Assembly (NCBI RefSeq): GCF_014163735.1 | Contig: NZ_JACJDV010000019.1 | Span: forward strand, 1-60,947 | Source of the DNA: Shewanella sp. SR44-3 | GTDB lineage: Bacteria > Pseudomonadota > Gammaproteobacteria > Enterobacterales > Shewanellaceae | Length of the DNA stretch: 60,947 nt | Direction of reading: 5' to 3' | Shown here: one piece after another, positions 20,749 to 30,987 of the stretch | Layout of the letters: each line of letters begins with the position of its first letter | Numbering within the stretch: position 1 is the first letter of the stretch | Translations under genes and position numbers: made by a program | The notes under the pieces: generated by a model | The model's input: the letters and a program-made list of their open reading frames with translations, nothing else | What the model was told of the DNA's origin: nothing | Databases searched by the model: none

Positions 20749-21852
20749 ATGAAAAACCTCTTTTTATTTTGCCGCGCAGGTTATGAAAAAGAATGTGCCG
20801 CAGAAATTCAGCAGCGTGCTGCAGAAATGAATGTTGGTGGTTTTGTAAAAACCAGTAACAATGATGCTTATGTTATTTATCAATGTTTTGAAGAGGATGG
20901 CGCAGATACGTTAGCAAAAATGCTGCCGTTGAAAAGCTTGATTTTCACAAGACAAATGTTTGCTGCCGGTGAGTTACACAGTGATTTACCTGAGCAAGAC
21001 AGAGTCGGGCCGATAGTGGCAGGCTTACTTGAAGCAGACGTAACGAACTGCGGTGAACTCAGAGTTGAAACTCCTGATACCAATGAAGCGAAAGAACTGT
21101 CAGCGTTTTGCCGCAAGTTTACTGTGCCATTGCGTCAAGGCATGAAAAAAGCGGGCTTGTTGCTTGGTAAAGAAAACGGTCGCCGGCCAATCATCCATGT
21201 GTGTTTTATTGGCCCAGGTAAAGCCTATGTGGGTTATTCATTGAGCAATAATAGCTCGCCTCATTTTATGGGGATCCCACGTTTACGCATGGCTGCGGAT
21301 GCGCCGAGTCGCTCAAGCCTAAAACTCGACGAAGCCTTTGGGGTGTTTTTAACCAAAGAAGAGCAAGAAATGCGTTGCCGCAGTGGCTTAAATGCTGTCG
21401 ACTTAGGCGCTTGTCCTGGTGGCTGGACTTATCAATTAGTGCGCCGCGGTATGATGGTGGCCGCAGTTGATAATGGCCCTATGGATGAAAAATTAATGGA
21501 AACTGGCCAAGTAAAACATTACCGCGCCGATGGTTTCCGTTTTGAACCGCCACGCAAAAACATCTATTGGCTAGTCTGTGACATGGTTGAGAAGCCATCT
21601 CGTGTGGCTGAGTTAATGGAAGCATGGGCGATAAATGGCTGGTTTAAAGAAGCCATTTTCAACCTTAAATTGCCAATGAAGAGTCGCTATAAAGAAGTTC
21701 GGGTGATTTTAGATACCATGGGCGAAATCTTTAAAGAGAATGAAATCGACTACCGCCTTCAGTGTAAACACCTTTATCACGATAGAGATGAAGTCACGGT
21801 TCATTTATGGATTTTCCCTGAAAAAGGGGTCAGCTACGCCGAAATGGGCTAG
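20749..21852 (+). CDS. rlmM: 23S rRNA 2'-O-ribose C2498 methyltransferase
   Basis: SAM-dependent enzyme methylating C2498 of 23S rRNA. The N-terminal region is THUMP-like. The Rossmann methyltransferase domain carries AVDLGACPGGWTYQL as SAM motif and conserved Lys, Asp and Glu residues of the RrmJ-like fold. About 367 residues. GTG at 20746 and ATG at 20749 are adjacent; AAGG at 20740 is better spaced for the ATG. Confidence 0.93.
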   Translation: MKNLFLFCRAGYEKECAAEIQQRAAEMNVGGFVKTSNNDAYVIYQCFEEDGADTLAKMLPLKSLIFTRQMFAAGELHSDLPEQDRVGPIVAGLLEADVTNCGELRVETPDTNEAKELSAFCRKFTVPLRQGMKKAGLLLGKENGRRPIIHVCFIGPGKAYVGYSLSNNSSPHFMGIPRLRMAADAPSRSSLKLDEAFGVFLTKEEQEMRCRSGLNAVDLGACPGGWTYQLVRRGMMVAAVDNGPMDEKLMETGQVKHYRADGFRFEPPRKNIYWLVCDMVEKPSRVAELMEAWAINGWFKEAIFNLKLPMKSRYKEVRVILDTMGEIFKENEIDYRLQCKHLYHDRDEVTVHLWIFPEKGVSYAEMG

Positions 21853-21884
21853 CCAGTCATCATTTTTGAAACGACTCAGATCTA

Positions 21885-21917
21885 AATAAAAGCCTTATCA
21901 TTTGATAGGGCTTTTTA
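21885..21917. terminator. Bidirectional terminator between rlmM and isocitrate dehydrogenase
   Basis: GCCTTATCA/TGATAGGGC stem with short loop, A-run left and T-run right, between convergent genes. Confidence 0.8.
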
Positions 21918-21954
21918 GTGTTCGCGCTTAATCAGTTTGTACTAAGTTAGCTTA

Positions 21955-22965
21955 TTAGACTAAACGATCTAATACTGCTTGAGTGAAGTCTGTGGTGCCA
22001 TGTGTACCGCCTAAATCGCGAGTTGTACGGTCACCTTCTTCAATCACAGCTGATACTGCGCTGCGGATCATTTCCGCTTTATCGGCCATGCCCAAATACT
22101 CAAGCATTTGAATAGACGCTAGAATAACCGATGTTGGGTTAGCTAAGTTTTTACCTGCGATGTCTGGCGCACTGCCATGTACGGCTTCAAAAATCGCTGC
22201 ATCACGCCCAATATTAGCCCCAGGAGCCATGCCTAAGCCGCCCACAAGGCCTGCACATAAATCAGACAAGATGTCACCAAATAAGTTGGTGGTTACTATC
22301 ACGTCGAAGTTCTCAGGGTTCATCACAAGCTTCATGCAAGTGGCGTCAACGATCATTTCTTCGGTGGTGATATCTGGGTAGCGAAGGCTCACTTCACGGG
22401 CCACTTTCAAGAATAAACCAGAGGTTGACTTCATGATGTTAGCTTTGTGAACTATGGTCACTTTCTTGCGGTTTTCTTTACGAGCTAACTCATAAGCGAA
22501 AGTCGTGATCTGCTCTGCACCTTGACGGGTGATGATGCTGGTCGCTTCTGCAGTTTCACCATCTTCAGACACTTTCTGACCTAGGCCTGAATACATGCCT
22601 TCGGTGTTTTCACGTACTGTGATGATGTCGATATTTTCATAGCGAGCTTGGGTGCCTTTAAATGACAACACAGGGCGCACGTTGGCGTATAAACCAAACT
22701 TTTTCCGTAAGCTTACGTTGATTGAAGTAAAGCCTTCACCGACAGGCGTAGTTAACGGGCCTTTTAGGGTGATGCGGTTTTTTTCAATCAAATCTAAGGT
22801 ACGTTGTGGTACTAGCTCACCGTGCTTTTCTAAGGCGACAAGACCCGCATCAGCAAACTCATATTCGAAGTTACAGCCTGCTTTATCGAGGACTTTTAAT
22901 GCTGAATCTATGATGCTTGGACCAATCCCATCACCTGGGATCACGGTTATTGTACGCTTTGACAT
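21955..22965 (-). CDS. NAD-type isocitrate dehydrogenase
   Basis: Isocitrate/isopropylmalate dehydrogenase family enzyme, predicted to oxidise isocitrate to 2-oxoglutarate in the TCA cycle. The N-terminus ITVIPGDGIGPSI, the substrate loop (FTSINVSLRKKFGLYANVRP), RENTEGMYSG and the C-terminal NLFGDILSDLCAGLVGGLG plus EAVHGSAPDIAGK are characteristic. At 336 residues it matches the short homo-oligomeric NAD-dependent form, not the 415-residue NADP enzyme Icd. ATG at 22965 has GAAGGA 7 bases upstream. Cofactor choice is inferred from family resemblance. Confidence 0.85.
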   Translation of the reverse strand: MSKRTITVIPGDGIGPSIIDSALKVLDKAGCNFEYEFADAGLVALEKHGELVPQRTLDLIEKNRITLKGPLTTPVGEGFTSINVSLRKKFGLYANVRPVLSFKGTQARYENIDIITVRENTEGMYSGLGQKVSEDGETAEATSIITRQGAEQITTFAYELARKENRKKVTIVHKANIMKSTSGLFLKVAREVSLRYPDITTEEMIVDATCMKLVMNPENFDVIVTTNLFGDILSDLCAGLVGGLGMAPGANIGRDAAIFEAVHGSAPDIAGKNLANPTSVILASIQMLEYLGMADKAEMIRSAVSAVIEEGDRTTRDLGGTHGTTDFTQAVLDRLV

Positions 22966-23191
22966 GATTTGTCCTTCCACAATGTGGTTACTACGATTAT
23001 CAGCCCCAAAAGCTTAGGCTTGCAGGGCGCTTAAATAATGTTACTTAGCCGAGTATTTTAACTAATTTGGATATTGATAGACAGAAATTAGTGAGAGTTG
23101 TCACGTTTTTTTGTGCAATTTGACCTATTTCACTGCTGGAGTGGATTAAGACGTGTATTCCCTTTTTGACCTTAAGGGCGTTCGAGTGTAA

Positions 23192-23211
23192 TTTGCACTG
23201 CTAAGTGCAAA
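23192..23211. promoter_or_regulatory. Perfect 8-bp inverted repeat before the S9 peptidase gene
   Basis: TTTGCACT, 4 bases, AGTGCAAA, ending 19 bases before the start codon. It is followed by A rather than T on the coding strand, so it is not a terminator of that strand. It may be an operator or a leader hairpin close to the ribosome site. Confidence 0.4.
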
Positions 23212-23230
23212 AAAATAATAAGGAAATCCA

Positions 23231-26173
23231 TTGAGTCCCTATCCCAGTTTTACGCCGCTTTGGCCAAAATTACTCATCTTAGGTTTGTTATGCTCTCCAA
23301 GTGTCTTAGCCCAGCAGGAGACTGCCAAAGGGTCCATGCATCAAGCTGAAAAAGCTGATACTAGGCCGCTGACTTTAGATGACATCATGCATTATCAAAC
23401 CCTGCAATTACCTAAATTGTCTGATAGTGGTCAAGTCTTGGCCGTGGAAGCTAAGCCCGACAGAGGCGATAGTCAGGTCTTGGTTAAATGGTTAGATAAA
23501 GCAGAAGGATTAAAGGTTAATGGCAGCAAGCCGCAGGTGAGCGCCGATGGCCGTTTTGTACTGATAAGCCAAGGTCCAAGCTTACTTGAGCGTGAAACCT
23601 TAAAAAAAGATAAGTTAGCTACCCGCGCTGTATTGCTAAACAGTGAAACAGGCATAGAGCAGGCGTTTGATGATGTAAAGCAAACCTTGTTTAGCCCTCA
23701 GGGTGATTACGCCTTGATTTGGTTTGAAGAAGATAAAACAGAATCAGATGATAAAGCCGCTCTTGATGTGAAAACCGCTGCTGGCGAGAAAGTAGGGCCT
23801 CAATCGAATGTTAAGCCTAAAGCCAAGGCAGGCAAAGTATCAAAAGCTGACAAAGAGTTACCACAAAGCGAGCTGCTGATTATTCGTTTAAAGGACAATG
23901 TTCAGCAGAGGTTTAGCCAAGTCAGTGCATTTTCTATGCCTGAAGATGCCAAAGGGGTATTGATTGCTCATCAAGCTATGTTAGCCGCGACAGAGGGCGG
24001 TGCAGATGCGGTCGGCGCTAGTGACGCTATGAGCCGCGATGCTAAGGTGCAAGAGTTACTGTTAGTTGATTTCAGAACCTTTGAAACAAGGTCTTTATTT
24101 AGCAGTAAAAACCACAATTTTGGCGCGCTGGCACTCACAGATGATCTTAGTTTTGCCGCCTTCACTTTAGGAGAGAGTCATCAACTCAAGTCGGTACGTG
24201 AATATCAGCTTCATAGCATTGATCTTGCAAACGGTAAAAGCACTCAAGCTCCCATCACTAAAAATTGGCTTTACAATCAGCATTCAAGTTTAGTCTTCTC
24301 TAACGATAACCAGCGCTTATTTGTTGGTAGAGTGCCAAGCATTAAAGCGTTAGCCCAAAGGCCAACGCTTGATAGTCAAGAAAAGTTATTCGATAAAGCC
24401 CTGATCCAAGGTAAAAGTCAGCTTAATGTTTGGCACGGGGATGACCCAAAGATTAAACCCCACGAAATCCATGATTATGCCAAATCACTGAAAAAAACTT
24501 ACCTCGCAGTATGGCATATGGGCAGTAACCATTTACGTCAAATCGCCACTGAGCAGTTACCTGATGTAAAAGCGGGTCAGCAGAGCCGTTATTTACTGGC
24601 AAGTTCTGATTTGCCTTATCAAAAGATGATCACTTGGGCGGGGTTTTTTCGTGACTGGTCAGTGGTTGAGCTTAATAGCGGTAAAGCCACTCAAATATTG
24701 CTGCAGCATCCAAGCGACTCTCCAGTGAGTCTATCCCCAGATGGCAAACAAGTGGTGTATTACAAACAAGGCCAAATTTGGCTGTATAGCCTAGTCAGCG
24801 GTCGGCACATTAATTTATCCGCTAATATAACCAGCCCTTTTAGCGATGAAGATCATGATTATCCATCAGCGGCACCTGGGTATGGGTTTGGTCCTTGGCT
24901 TGAAGATAGCTCAGCTGTGTTAGTTTATGATAAATATGATGTTTGGCAATTTAGTAGCCAAGGCTCCAAGGCCATTAATCTAACTGCGGGACAAGGCCGC
25001 AAGCAGCAATTACAACTTAGGGTTCATGGGTTAGTTCGCAATAAAGCTGAGCCTACCGTGGTGAATAAAGGTGAGTCATTACTGCTTAAAGGTTACAACG
25101 AGCGCACTAAAGCTGATGGCTTTTATCAGCTTAATGTTGGGCAAGAAGGTCTTAATACTTTAGTGGAGAGCGCGCATAAGATTAACGTCTTGGCCCGCAG
25201 TAAAGCCTCTGAAACCTTTATCTTTAGTAAAGAAAGCTACGATCTGTATCCTGATCTTTATAGTGCAGAAATAACAGCACCAAGTGCAGCCACTCAGCAG
25301 ACGTTTTTTGGCAAGCAGCAAGCTGGGTTTGCGTGGGGGAAAGCTGAATTAGTGCAATGGACTAACGATTCAGGTAGCCGCTCAGATGGGGTGTTAATTA
25401 AGCCAAGTGACTATCAACAAGGTAAAGCTTATCCAGTACTGGTGTATTTTTACCGTTTTATGAGTGACAGACTGCATGATTATCCCGATATGGCCATCAA
25501 CCATAGGCCTAACTTTGCTTGGTATGCTGACAATGGCTATGCAATTTTCTTACCCGATATTCGCTTTGAAGAGCAGTATCCCGGTCAATCATCAGTGAAA
25601 GCGTTAACCTCTGGGGTGCAGCATCTTATCGATATCGGTATTGCCAAAGCGGATGCCATAGGGCTTCAAGGTCATTCATGGGGCGGCTATCAAACGGCGT
25701 TTGCTGTGACGCAAACACCATTGTTTAAAGCAGCAGTCGCTGGGGCACCAGTGTCTAACATGACCAGTGCTTACAGTGGTATTCGCCATGGCAGTGGTCT
25801 CGCTAGGCAATTTCAGTACGAAACTGGGCAAAGCCGCATGGGTCAAAGTCTGCTGGATATCCCTATGCGTTATATGGAAAACTCACCGGTATTTTATGTT
25901 AACCGAGTGCAGACTCCCTTGATGATCATGTTTGGTGATAAGGATGATGCTGTGCCTTGGGAGCAAGGGGTTGAGTTGTATTTAGCTATGCGCCGCGCTG
26001 GCAAAGACGTGGTGTTTTTACAATATGAAGATGAGCCACACCACTTGAAAAAGTATCCTAACAAACTCGATTACAGCATCAAGATGATGCAGTATTTTGA
26101 TCATTACCTTAAAGGAATACCCGCACCAAAGTGGCTTGATCAAGGTGAAGCCTATCAAGAATTCCGTGACTAG
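23231..26173 (+). CDS. Exported prolyl-oligopeptidase-family (S9) serine peptidase
   Basis: Predicted periplasmic peptidase. The start is TTG with AAGGA upstream, which gives a clean signal peptide (LLILGLLCSPSVLAQQ). A large beta-propeller-like region fills the middle and includes a Lys/Ala-rich low-complexity stretch near residues 180-215. The C-terminal alpha/beta hydrolase domain has Ser816 in GHSWGG, Asp905 in GDKDDAVPW and His937 in DEPHH. 980 residues, longer than typical dipeptidyl peptidases. Substrate unknown. Monocistronic. Confidence 0.85.
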   Translation: MSPYPSFTPLWPKLLILGLLCSPSVLAQQETAKGSMHQAEKADTRPLTLDDIMHYQTLQLPKLSDSGQVLAVEAKPDRGDSQVLVKWLDKAEGLKVNGSKPQVSADGRFVLISQGPSLLERETLKKDKLATRAVLLNSETGIEQAFDDVKQTLFSPQGDYALIWFEEDKTESDDKAALDVKTAAGEKVGPQSNVKPKAKAGKVSKADKELPQSELLIIRLKDNVQQRFSQVSAFSMPEDAKGVLIAHQAMLAATEGGADAVGASDAMSRDAKVQELLLVDFRTFETRSLFSSKNHNFGALALTDDLSFAAFTLGESHQLKSVREYQLHSIDLANGKSTQAPITKNWLYNQHSSLVFSNDNQRLFVGRVPSIKALAQRPTLDSQEKLFDKALIQGKSQLNVWHGDDPKIKPHEIHDYAKSLKKTYLAVWHMGSNHLRQIATEQLPDVKAGQQSRYLLASSDLPYQKMITWAGFFRDWSVVELNSGKATQILLQHPSDSPVSLSPDGKQVVYYKQGQIWLYSLVSGRHINLSANITSPFSDEDHDYPSAAPGYGFGPWLEDSSAVLVYDKYDVWQFSSQGSKAINLTAGQGRKQQLQLRVHGLVRNKAEPTVVNKGESLLLKGYNERTKADGFYQLNVGQEGLNTLVESAHKINVLARSKASETFIFSKESYDLYPDLYSAEITAPSAATQQTFFGKQQAGFAWGKAELVQWTNDSGSRSDGVLIKPSDYQQGKAYPVLVYFYRFMSDRLHDYPDMAINHRPNFAWYADNGYAIFLPDIRFEEQYPGQSSVKALTSGVQHLIDIGIAKADAIGLQGHSWGGYQTAFAVTQTPLFKAAVAGAPVSNMTSAYSGIRHGSGLARQFQYETGQSRMGQSLLDIPMRYMENSPVFYVNRVQTPLMIMFGDKDDAVPWEQGVELYLAMRRAGKDVVFLQYEDEPHHLKKYPNKLDYSIKMMQYFDHYLKGIPAPKWLDQGEAYQEFRD

Positions 26174-26174
26174 T

Positions 26175-26371
26175 TAACCTCAGCTCGGGATAATAAATGC
26201 ATATCAAACAGCTCTTTGCACCGCTAACTGTGTTGAATTCACTTGCAATAGACTAGCTATTGACGCGCAAATTCGCCTTGTTTTCAGCGCAAAGTTCAAG
26301 TTTGAATGTAAGATATTGAATTTTTGATAATTCACTATCGTTTATCCATCTCTTAACCCGAGTTGAGGTTA
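26175..26371. repeat. 197-bp MITE-like element with imperfect terminal inverted repeats
   Basis: The left end TAACCTCAGCTCGGGATAA (26175-26193) and the complement of the right end TAACCTCAACTCGGGTTAA (26353-26371) agree at 17 of 19 bases. The interior has no coding potential. It starts immediately after the S9 peptidase stop. Related ends occur at 5073 and 57333. No clear target-site duplication is visible. Confidence 0.65.
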
Positions 26372-26419
26372 GTTAATGTGATGGGTATAAAACATCAATG
26401 AGCTGGACTTAAACAAAAA

Positions 26420-26457
26420 TAAAAAGCCCATTAACAGAGGGTTAATGGGCTTTTTTA
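26420..26457. terminator. Bidirectional terminator, S9 peptidase / DUF3192 gene
   Basis: Ten-base stem GCCCATTAAC/GTTAATGGGC with a 5-base loop, A-run left and T-run right, between convergent genes. Confidence 0.9.
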
Positions 26458-26552
26458 TTAGCGTCATATCAATGAACTCTAGTTGACACTACTGGGCTTA
26501 AATTACTTTGGTTTACAACTGCTATTTGCGATGAGGGCGCTAAGCCGTTGCA

Positions 26553-26981
26553 TTAATGCTCTGAGGCGACTTTTACTGCGGCTAAGCTAACATTAGCATT
26601 GAGATATTGCTGATAAGTATCAGGTCCCCAAGCGATGAGTTTTTCATCGTCAAACAACAAGGGGGTGCATTCTTCCTTGGTGGTAATACCATCGCCTTTA
26701 ATATGATGAGTGCGGTAATACATGATTTGCAGCGCTGTACCTGTAACGGTTTTAGCCTCTACAAAATCAGCTTCACCCATAAGTGTCACAATTTCATCTA
26801 GGCTTTGGCCCAACTTGATGTGGCTGAGCTGTTGCAAATTAAAGGCTTGTCTATCATCCCAATCTTTTTCACCGGGAAGTGGGTCGTAGCTGCTAAACAT
26901 CACAGCAACAAATACTAAATAGGCAGAGAATCCGCCTAATAACACTAAGGTTAGCAGGGAGGGTTTGTTTTTCTTCGTCAT
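26553..26981 (-). CDS. DUF3192 membrane-anchored protein
   Basis: 142 residues. An N-terminal hydrophobic anchor (LTLVLLGGFSAYLVFVAVMF) precedes a domain resembling the BamE/SmpA-like fold (IKLGQSLDEIVTLMGEADF is the family's signature helix-turn). Probably attached to the inner membrane facing the periplasm. Function unknown. It lies 54 bases downstream of xni on the same strand. Confidence 0.75.
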   Translation of the reverse strand: MTKKNKPSLLTLVLLGGFSAYLVFVAVMFSSYDPLPGEKDWDDRQAFNLQQLSHIKLGQSLDEIVTLMGEADFVEAKTVTGTALQIMYYRTHHIKGDGITTKEECTPLLFDDEKLIAWGPDTYQQYLNANVSLAAVKVASEH

Positions 26982-27034
26982 GTTTCTGGGCCATTCCTGT
27001 TCTTGGCAATAGGGCTAGTTTAGCGAAAATTTAA

Positions 27035-27793
27035 CTATTTTTTAACCCTAAATTGTTTCAAATTAATTTCTAATGGCATGTGCCGTTGCAGCTGCCCCAG
27101 TTTGTAGCTGACTCTGGCCATTTCTCGTCCTTCGGCAAGCTTTTGTGCTTGCTTAGCGCCCAAATTATCCAATGAGTTATAAATATTGGCTAAGGTTCTG
27201 AACTTATTGAGTAAATCGGCAGCTGACTTTGGGCCAATACCTGCAATTCCTGGAATTTTATTGCCGCTGTCGCCCGCAAGAGCGATAAAGTCTAAAAATT
27301 GGTATTGTTCGATAGCGAGTTTTTTCTCATGCTCACTAATGTCGAAGAATGTCTGCTTGAAATGATCCCAAATGGTTATCTTATTTTGTAGCAGCTGGCT
27401 GAAGCCTTTGTCTGTGGAGACAATTATCGCCGCGCCGCCGTTTTCTACCAGCTTAGTGGCAAGGGTTGCGATAACATCGTCGGCTTCTGAGGCGGCTTCT
27501 AATGAATTAATCCCCGCCTCACTGAGCCCTTTGCGGATCTCAACCAAGCCCTTGCTTAACGCCTCAGGCATGGGCTTGCGACCTTTTTTGTAATCACTAT
27601 AGAGTTTCTTACGCCACGACTCTTCATCGCCATCCCAAACCACGATGACGTGGGAGGGTTGATGAATCTTGAGCATTTTTGTGCAAGCGAGCAGTGTTCT
27701 TTGTTGGACACTGCTAATGTCATTCTCGTCTGGTAACACCGCGTGAATGCGGCGCACCAAATTGAGTCCGTCTATGATAAGTAATGTATTCAT
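27035..27793 (-). CDS. xni: Flap endonuclease Xni (exonuclease IX)
   Basis: 5'-nuclease-family protein resembling the 5' nuclease domain of DNA polymerase I; a structure-specific flap endonuclease in E. coli. IIDGLNLVRR, VVWDGDEESWRK, EADDVIATLA and the helix-hairpin-helix region GDSGNKIPGIAGIGPKSA are visible. 252 residues, normal length. It is 50 bases downstream of ppnN. Confidence 0.9.
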   Translation of the reverse strand: MNTLLIIDGLNLVRRIHAVLPDENDISSVQQRTLLACTKMLKIHQPSHVIVVWDGDEESWRKKLYSDYKKGRKPMPEALSKGLVEIRKGLSEAGINSLEAASEADDVIATLATKLVENGGAAIIVSTDKGFSQLLQNKITIWDHFKQTFFDISEHEKKLAIEQYQFLDFIALAGDSGNKIPGIAGIGPKSAADLLNKFRTLANIYNSLDNLGAKQAQKLAEGREMARVSYKLGQLQRHMPLEINLKQFRVKK

Positions 27794-27842
27794 GTTCAGG
27801 CTTGGTTAATGGGTTAATAAAAAGTGAAAACACCCTGTATAG

Positions 27843-29198
27843 CTACTTAATAATCTGATAGCAAGGGACATAATCGCTGCCAGGAAGTTTCATCCGCTGC
27901 TGCTTCACGAAGGCGCCGAGGAGTTTATCCATCATTTCCATTAAGTGAGGGTCTCCCTTGATTTGAAAGGGCCCAAGCTGTTTGATGAGTTTGATGGTTT
28001 CACTTTTGACATTACCTGCCACTATCCCAGAAAAAGCCTTGCGTAAATTGGCGGCAAGTTCGGCTTTATTTTGCTGAAAGTACAAGCTTAAGTTTGCCAT
28101 GACCTCATGGGTTGGCTCAAAAGGTAATTGAAACTCGGGTTCGATTTTTAATGACCATTGGTATTGATAGGCATCGCCACAGGCTTTACGGTAACTTTTC
28201 ACTTCTGCCATGCCTTGTTTCATAATTTGAGCGACTTTAACTGGGTCATCCACAATAATTTGATATTTGCTTTGAGCCTCTTCACCTAAGGTTGCACCGA
28301 CAAAGGCATCAATCTCGGCAAAGTAGTCAGCACTTTCGGCAGGGCCGGTAAGCACTAGAGGAAAGGGGATGTCGGTGTTGGCTTGATTGAGTAAAATCCC
28401 TAGGAAATACAATAACTCTTCAGCAGTACCTGCACCGCCTGGGAAAATCACAATCCCGTGGCCAAGGCGTACAAAAGCCTCTAAGCGTTTTTCAATGTCC
28501 GGGAGGATCACTAGCTCATTAACGATCTGATTCGGTGGCTCGGCGGCGATAATACTGGGCTCGGTTAGGCCGATATAGCGGGCATTGATTGCTCTTTGCT
28601 TCGCATGACCAATGGCGGCGCCTTTCATCGGCCCTTCCATGGCACCAGGACCGCAGCCAGTACAAATATCTAGATCTCGCAGGCCCAGCTGGTAACCCAC
28701 TTCACGGGTATATTGGTACTCTATTTCATTAATGCTGTGACCGCCCCAGCAAACGATGACATTGGGATCTTTCATTGGTGAAATGGCGCGGGCATTTCGC
28801 AGAATGTCAAACACTACGTTGGTGATGTGGCTGGCATTGGTAAGGTTGATGTGTTTGAGATTTTCGTATTTGTTACTGATGTAAATGATGTCACGCAGCA
28901 CTGAAAATAAATGTTCTTGAATGCCGGCTATGATCTGTCCATCGACAAAGGCTTGCTCCGGTGGATTGATAAGCTCAATTTTTACGCCACGTTCACGCTG
29001 CAGTACATTGATATTAAAAGTGTCGTATTGAGAAAATAAATCTTCAGCGTTATCGCTTTTAAGGCCTGAGGCTAGCACGGCTAAAGAACAGCTGCGATAA
29101 AGCTGGTAGAGATCACTCTTGGCGCCTTGCTTAAGGCGGTCGACTTCCAATTGCGACAGTTGGTCTAGACTTCCACGGGGACTGATTCTTACGATCAT
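27843..29198 (-). CDS. ppnN: Nucleotide 5'-monophosphate nucleosidase PpnN
   Basis: Cytosolic enzyme of the LOG/lysine-decarboxylase-like fold that cleaves purine and pyrimidine monophosphates to base and ribose 5-phosphate; known to respond to (p)ppGpp in E. coli (YgdH). The motif [10 protein letters not shown] is present near residue 270. The start is the ATG at 29198, which has AAGGAG 6 bases before it and gives the E. coli-like N-terminus [14 protein letters not shown]. 451 residues. Confidence 0.93.
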   Translation of the reverse strand: MIVRISPRGSLDQLSQLEVDRLKQGAKSDLYQLYRSCSLAVLASGLKSDNAEDLFSQYDTFNINVLQRERGVKIELINPPEQAFVDGQIIAGIQEHLFSVLRDIIYISNKYENLKHINLTNASHITNVVFDILRNARAISPMKDPNVIVCWGGHSINEIEYQYTREVGYQLGLRDLDICTGCGPGAMEGPMKGAAIGHAKQRAINARYIGLTEPSIIAAEPPNQIVNELVILPDIEKRLEAFVRLGHGIVIFPGGAGTAEELLYFLGILLNQANTDIPFPLVLTGPAESADYFAEIDAFVGATLGEEAQSKYQIIVDDPVKVAQIMKQGMAEVKSYRKACGDAYQYQWSLKIEPEFQLPFEPTHEVMANLSLYFQQNKAELAANLRKAFSGIVAGNVKSETIKLIKQLGPFQIKGDPHLMEMMDKLLGAFVKQQRMKLPGSDYVPCYQIIK

Positions 29199-29257
29199 CG
29201 GCAACTCCTTAGCATAAACAGAGTTGCATTATAGGTAAGTAATCACACCTTGATGTG

Positions 29258-30814
29258 CTAGATATCTATGATGACTCTGTCTCGGCCATTATTTTTGGCT
29301 TTATAGAGGGAGGCATCGGCACGCTCAAATGTTTCAGCGATCAGTTCATTTTCTAGAACTTGCGCGGCCCCTATAGACAATGTAACTGTAATTCTCTGAT
29401 TTTTAAACTTAAACGGAATGTTTTTTATTTTTTCACGCACTCGATTCAATAATTGAGAGATATGTAGCTCAGTGACATCAGGCAGTAACAGCACAAATTC
29501 TTCACCACCGTAGCGGGCGACAAATTCACTTTCACGTAGGGAGTTCTTCAGTGCCATGGCAATGACTTGCAGGGTTTTATCTCCTGTACTGTGGCCGAAG
29601 TTGTCATTGATCGATTTAAAATGATCTATGTCTATCATGGCTATCCACAGCGGAGTATTAAAGCGTTTATGCTGACGGTATTCTTGCTCCATTTTATCTT
29701 CAAGTGCGGCGCGGTTGGCCAATTGAGTTAAGGGATCAAGCAAGTTGAGTTTTTGGTGCTCAAATAACTGTTCTTTGTAGCTATTAGCTTCGTTGGTGAT
29801 ATTGGCAAGCTCTTTACGCATGGCCTCGATGGATTTACGCAGTACAGTTTGCTCGCGCTCTTCAAGAGATTCTTTTCGAGACAAGGCATCCCGCAATGAA
29901 CTGAGCTGTACTGTCAGTTGAGTTTTAAGTTCAGTGAGATCTGAGGTTTCAATGAGAATACCATCGGCATTATCAACTCTGAGGTATATCTCTTGATTTA
30001 GCTGGGCCTTTATTTGCTGGCTGCGCTGATTATGATTATGAGTGTGACTCACCACATCTCTGACAACAGATAGCGCATCGTTGAGGGCGTATAAAAAATC
30101 TTCAGAGGCAGTCTTCTCTCTGGCGATATTATCCAGTAGTAGGCAGAGCACTGTTTGGTAAGACTCAAGTAAGGTGCTAAGGCTTATGTCGCTGAGGAGC
30201 ACTTCTTTGAGCACTAAGACTTGGTCTCTTTGCTCTTTTCTAAATTCAACTTCTGAAATCTTTTGTGCAAGTTCTTTGGCTAACTGAACATGCTGAGGCA
30301 AAATTTGGTAATTGTCAGCGCCGCTAAGGTTTTCGGCTAGCATTGACTCATAAAATCCAATCAGTTGCTCAACTTTAGGGATATAGTCCCAAATGGTGTG
30401 AAAAGGTTTGTCTAAATCTTGTTTGGCGTAACCGATTTCTTTTTTGAGTTTATCTGGTGCTGAGCTGACACGCTGAATTTGCCTAATCACGCGGATAAGA
30501 CTTTGTCGGCTATCTTCAAGCTTTACTTTTGTGTGGTTATAGCTGTTTTTTAGTAGCCTTTCGATATCCATCAACTCAGGCAAGGCATCATCAATCTGTT
30601 CGAAATTATTCAAATTATGGCGCAGCTTGGCGAGTTTATTGTCCAACTCTAAATGTTGGCCTTTACAGGCGAGGCTTAAGTGGTTAATGAATTGGACTAA
30701 GGTTTTGAGTTTGCTGTTTCTATCATCGGTGATTTCAGCTAATGCAGATTTAGTGGATAGCAGTTTTTGCTTTAACAAGGTAATTTGAGATACCGGAGTG
30801 GTTACATCTTGCAT
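29258..30814 (-). CDS. Soluble diguanylate cyclase with long coiled-coil N-terminus
   Basis: 518 residues and no membrane segments. Residues 1-350 are helical and rich in heptad-like repeats, with a strong coiled coil at about 290-350. The C-terminal GGDEF domain starts at LLDPLTQLANRAALE, with DIDHFKSINDNFGHSTGD and the active-site motif GGEEF at residues 436-440. The position of the inhibitory RxxD reads RESE, so product inhibition is probably absent. Expected to make c-di-GMP. The sensory input is unknown. It shares strand with the TPR/degenerate-GGDEF gene upstream, 173 bases away. Confidence 0.85.
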   Translation of the reverse strand: MQDVTTPVSQITLLKQKLLSTKSALAEITDDRNSKLKTLVQFINHLSLACKGQHLELDNKLAKLRHNLNNFEQIDDALPELMDIERLLKNSYNHTKVKLEDSRQSLIRVIRQIQRVSSAPDKLKKEIGYAKQDLDKPFHTIWDYIPKVEQLIGFYESMLAENLSGADNYQILPQHVQLAKELAQKISEVEFRKEQRDQVLVLKEVLLSDISLSTLLESYQTVLCLLLDNIAREKTASEDFLYALNDALSVVRDVVSHTHNHNQRSQQIKAQLNQEIYLRVDNADGILIETSDLTELKTQLTVQLSSLRDALSRKESLEEREQTVLRKSIEAMRKELANITNEANSYKEQLFEHQKLNLLDPLTQLANRAALEDKMEQEYRQHKRFNTPLWIAMIDIDHFKSINDNFGHSTGDKTLQVIAMALKNSLRESEFVARYGGEEFVLLLPDVTELHISQLLNRVREKIKNIPFKFKNQRITVTLSIGAAQVLENELIAETFERADASLYKAKNNGRDRVIIDI

Positions 30815-30987
30815 TTTAATGCTTTCCTACATGACTCACTGGCTTAAGGACAATCCAATGTCCAGCATCAGATGAAAGTCGTATAATATAACATTTCATT
30901 AGAGCTGAGAATCCAGTAATTTGAACTATGTTATTCACATCATTAAAAATGACATTGCATGTTGATTTTTTGAGCGCTGCACTCTAG

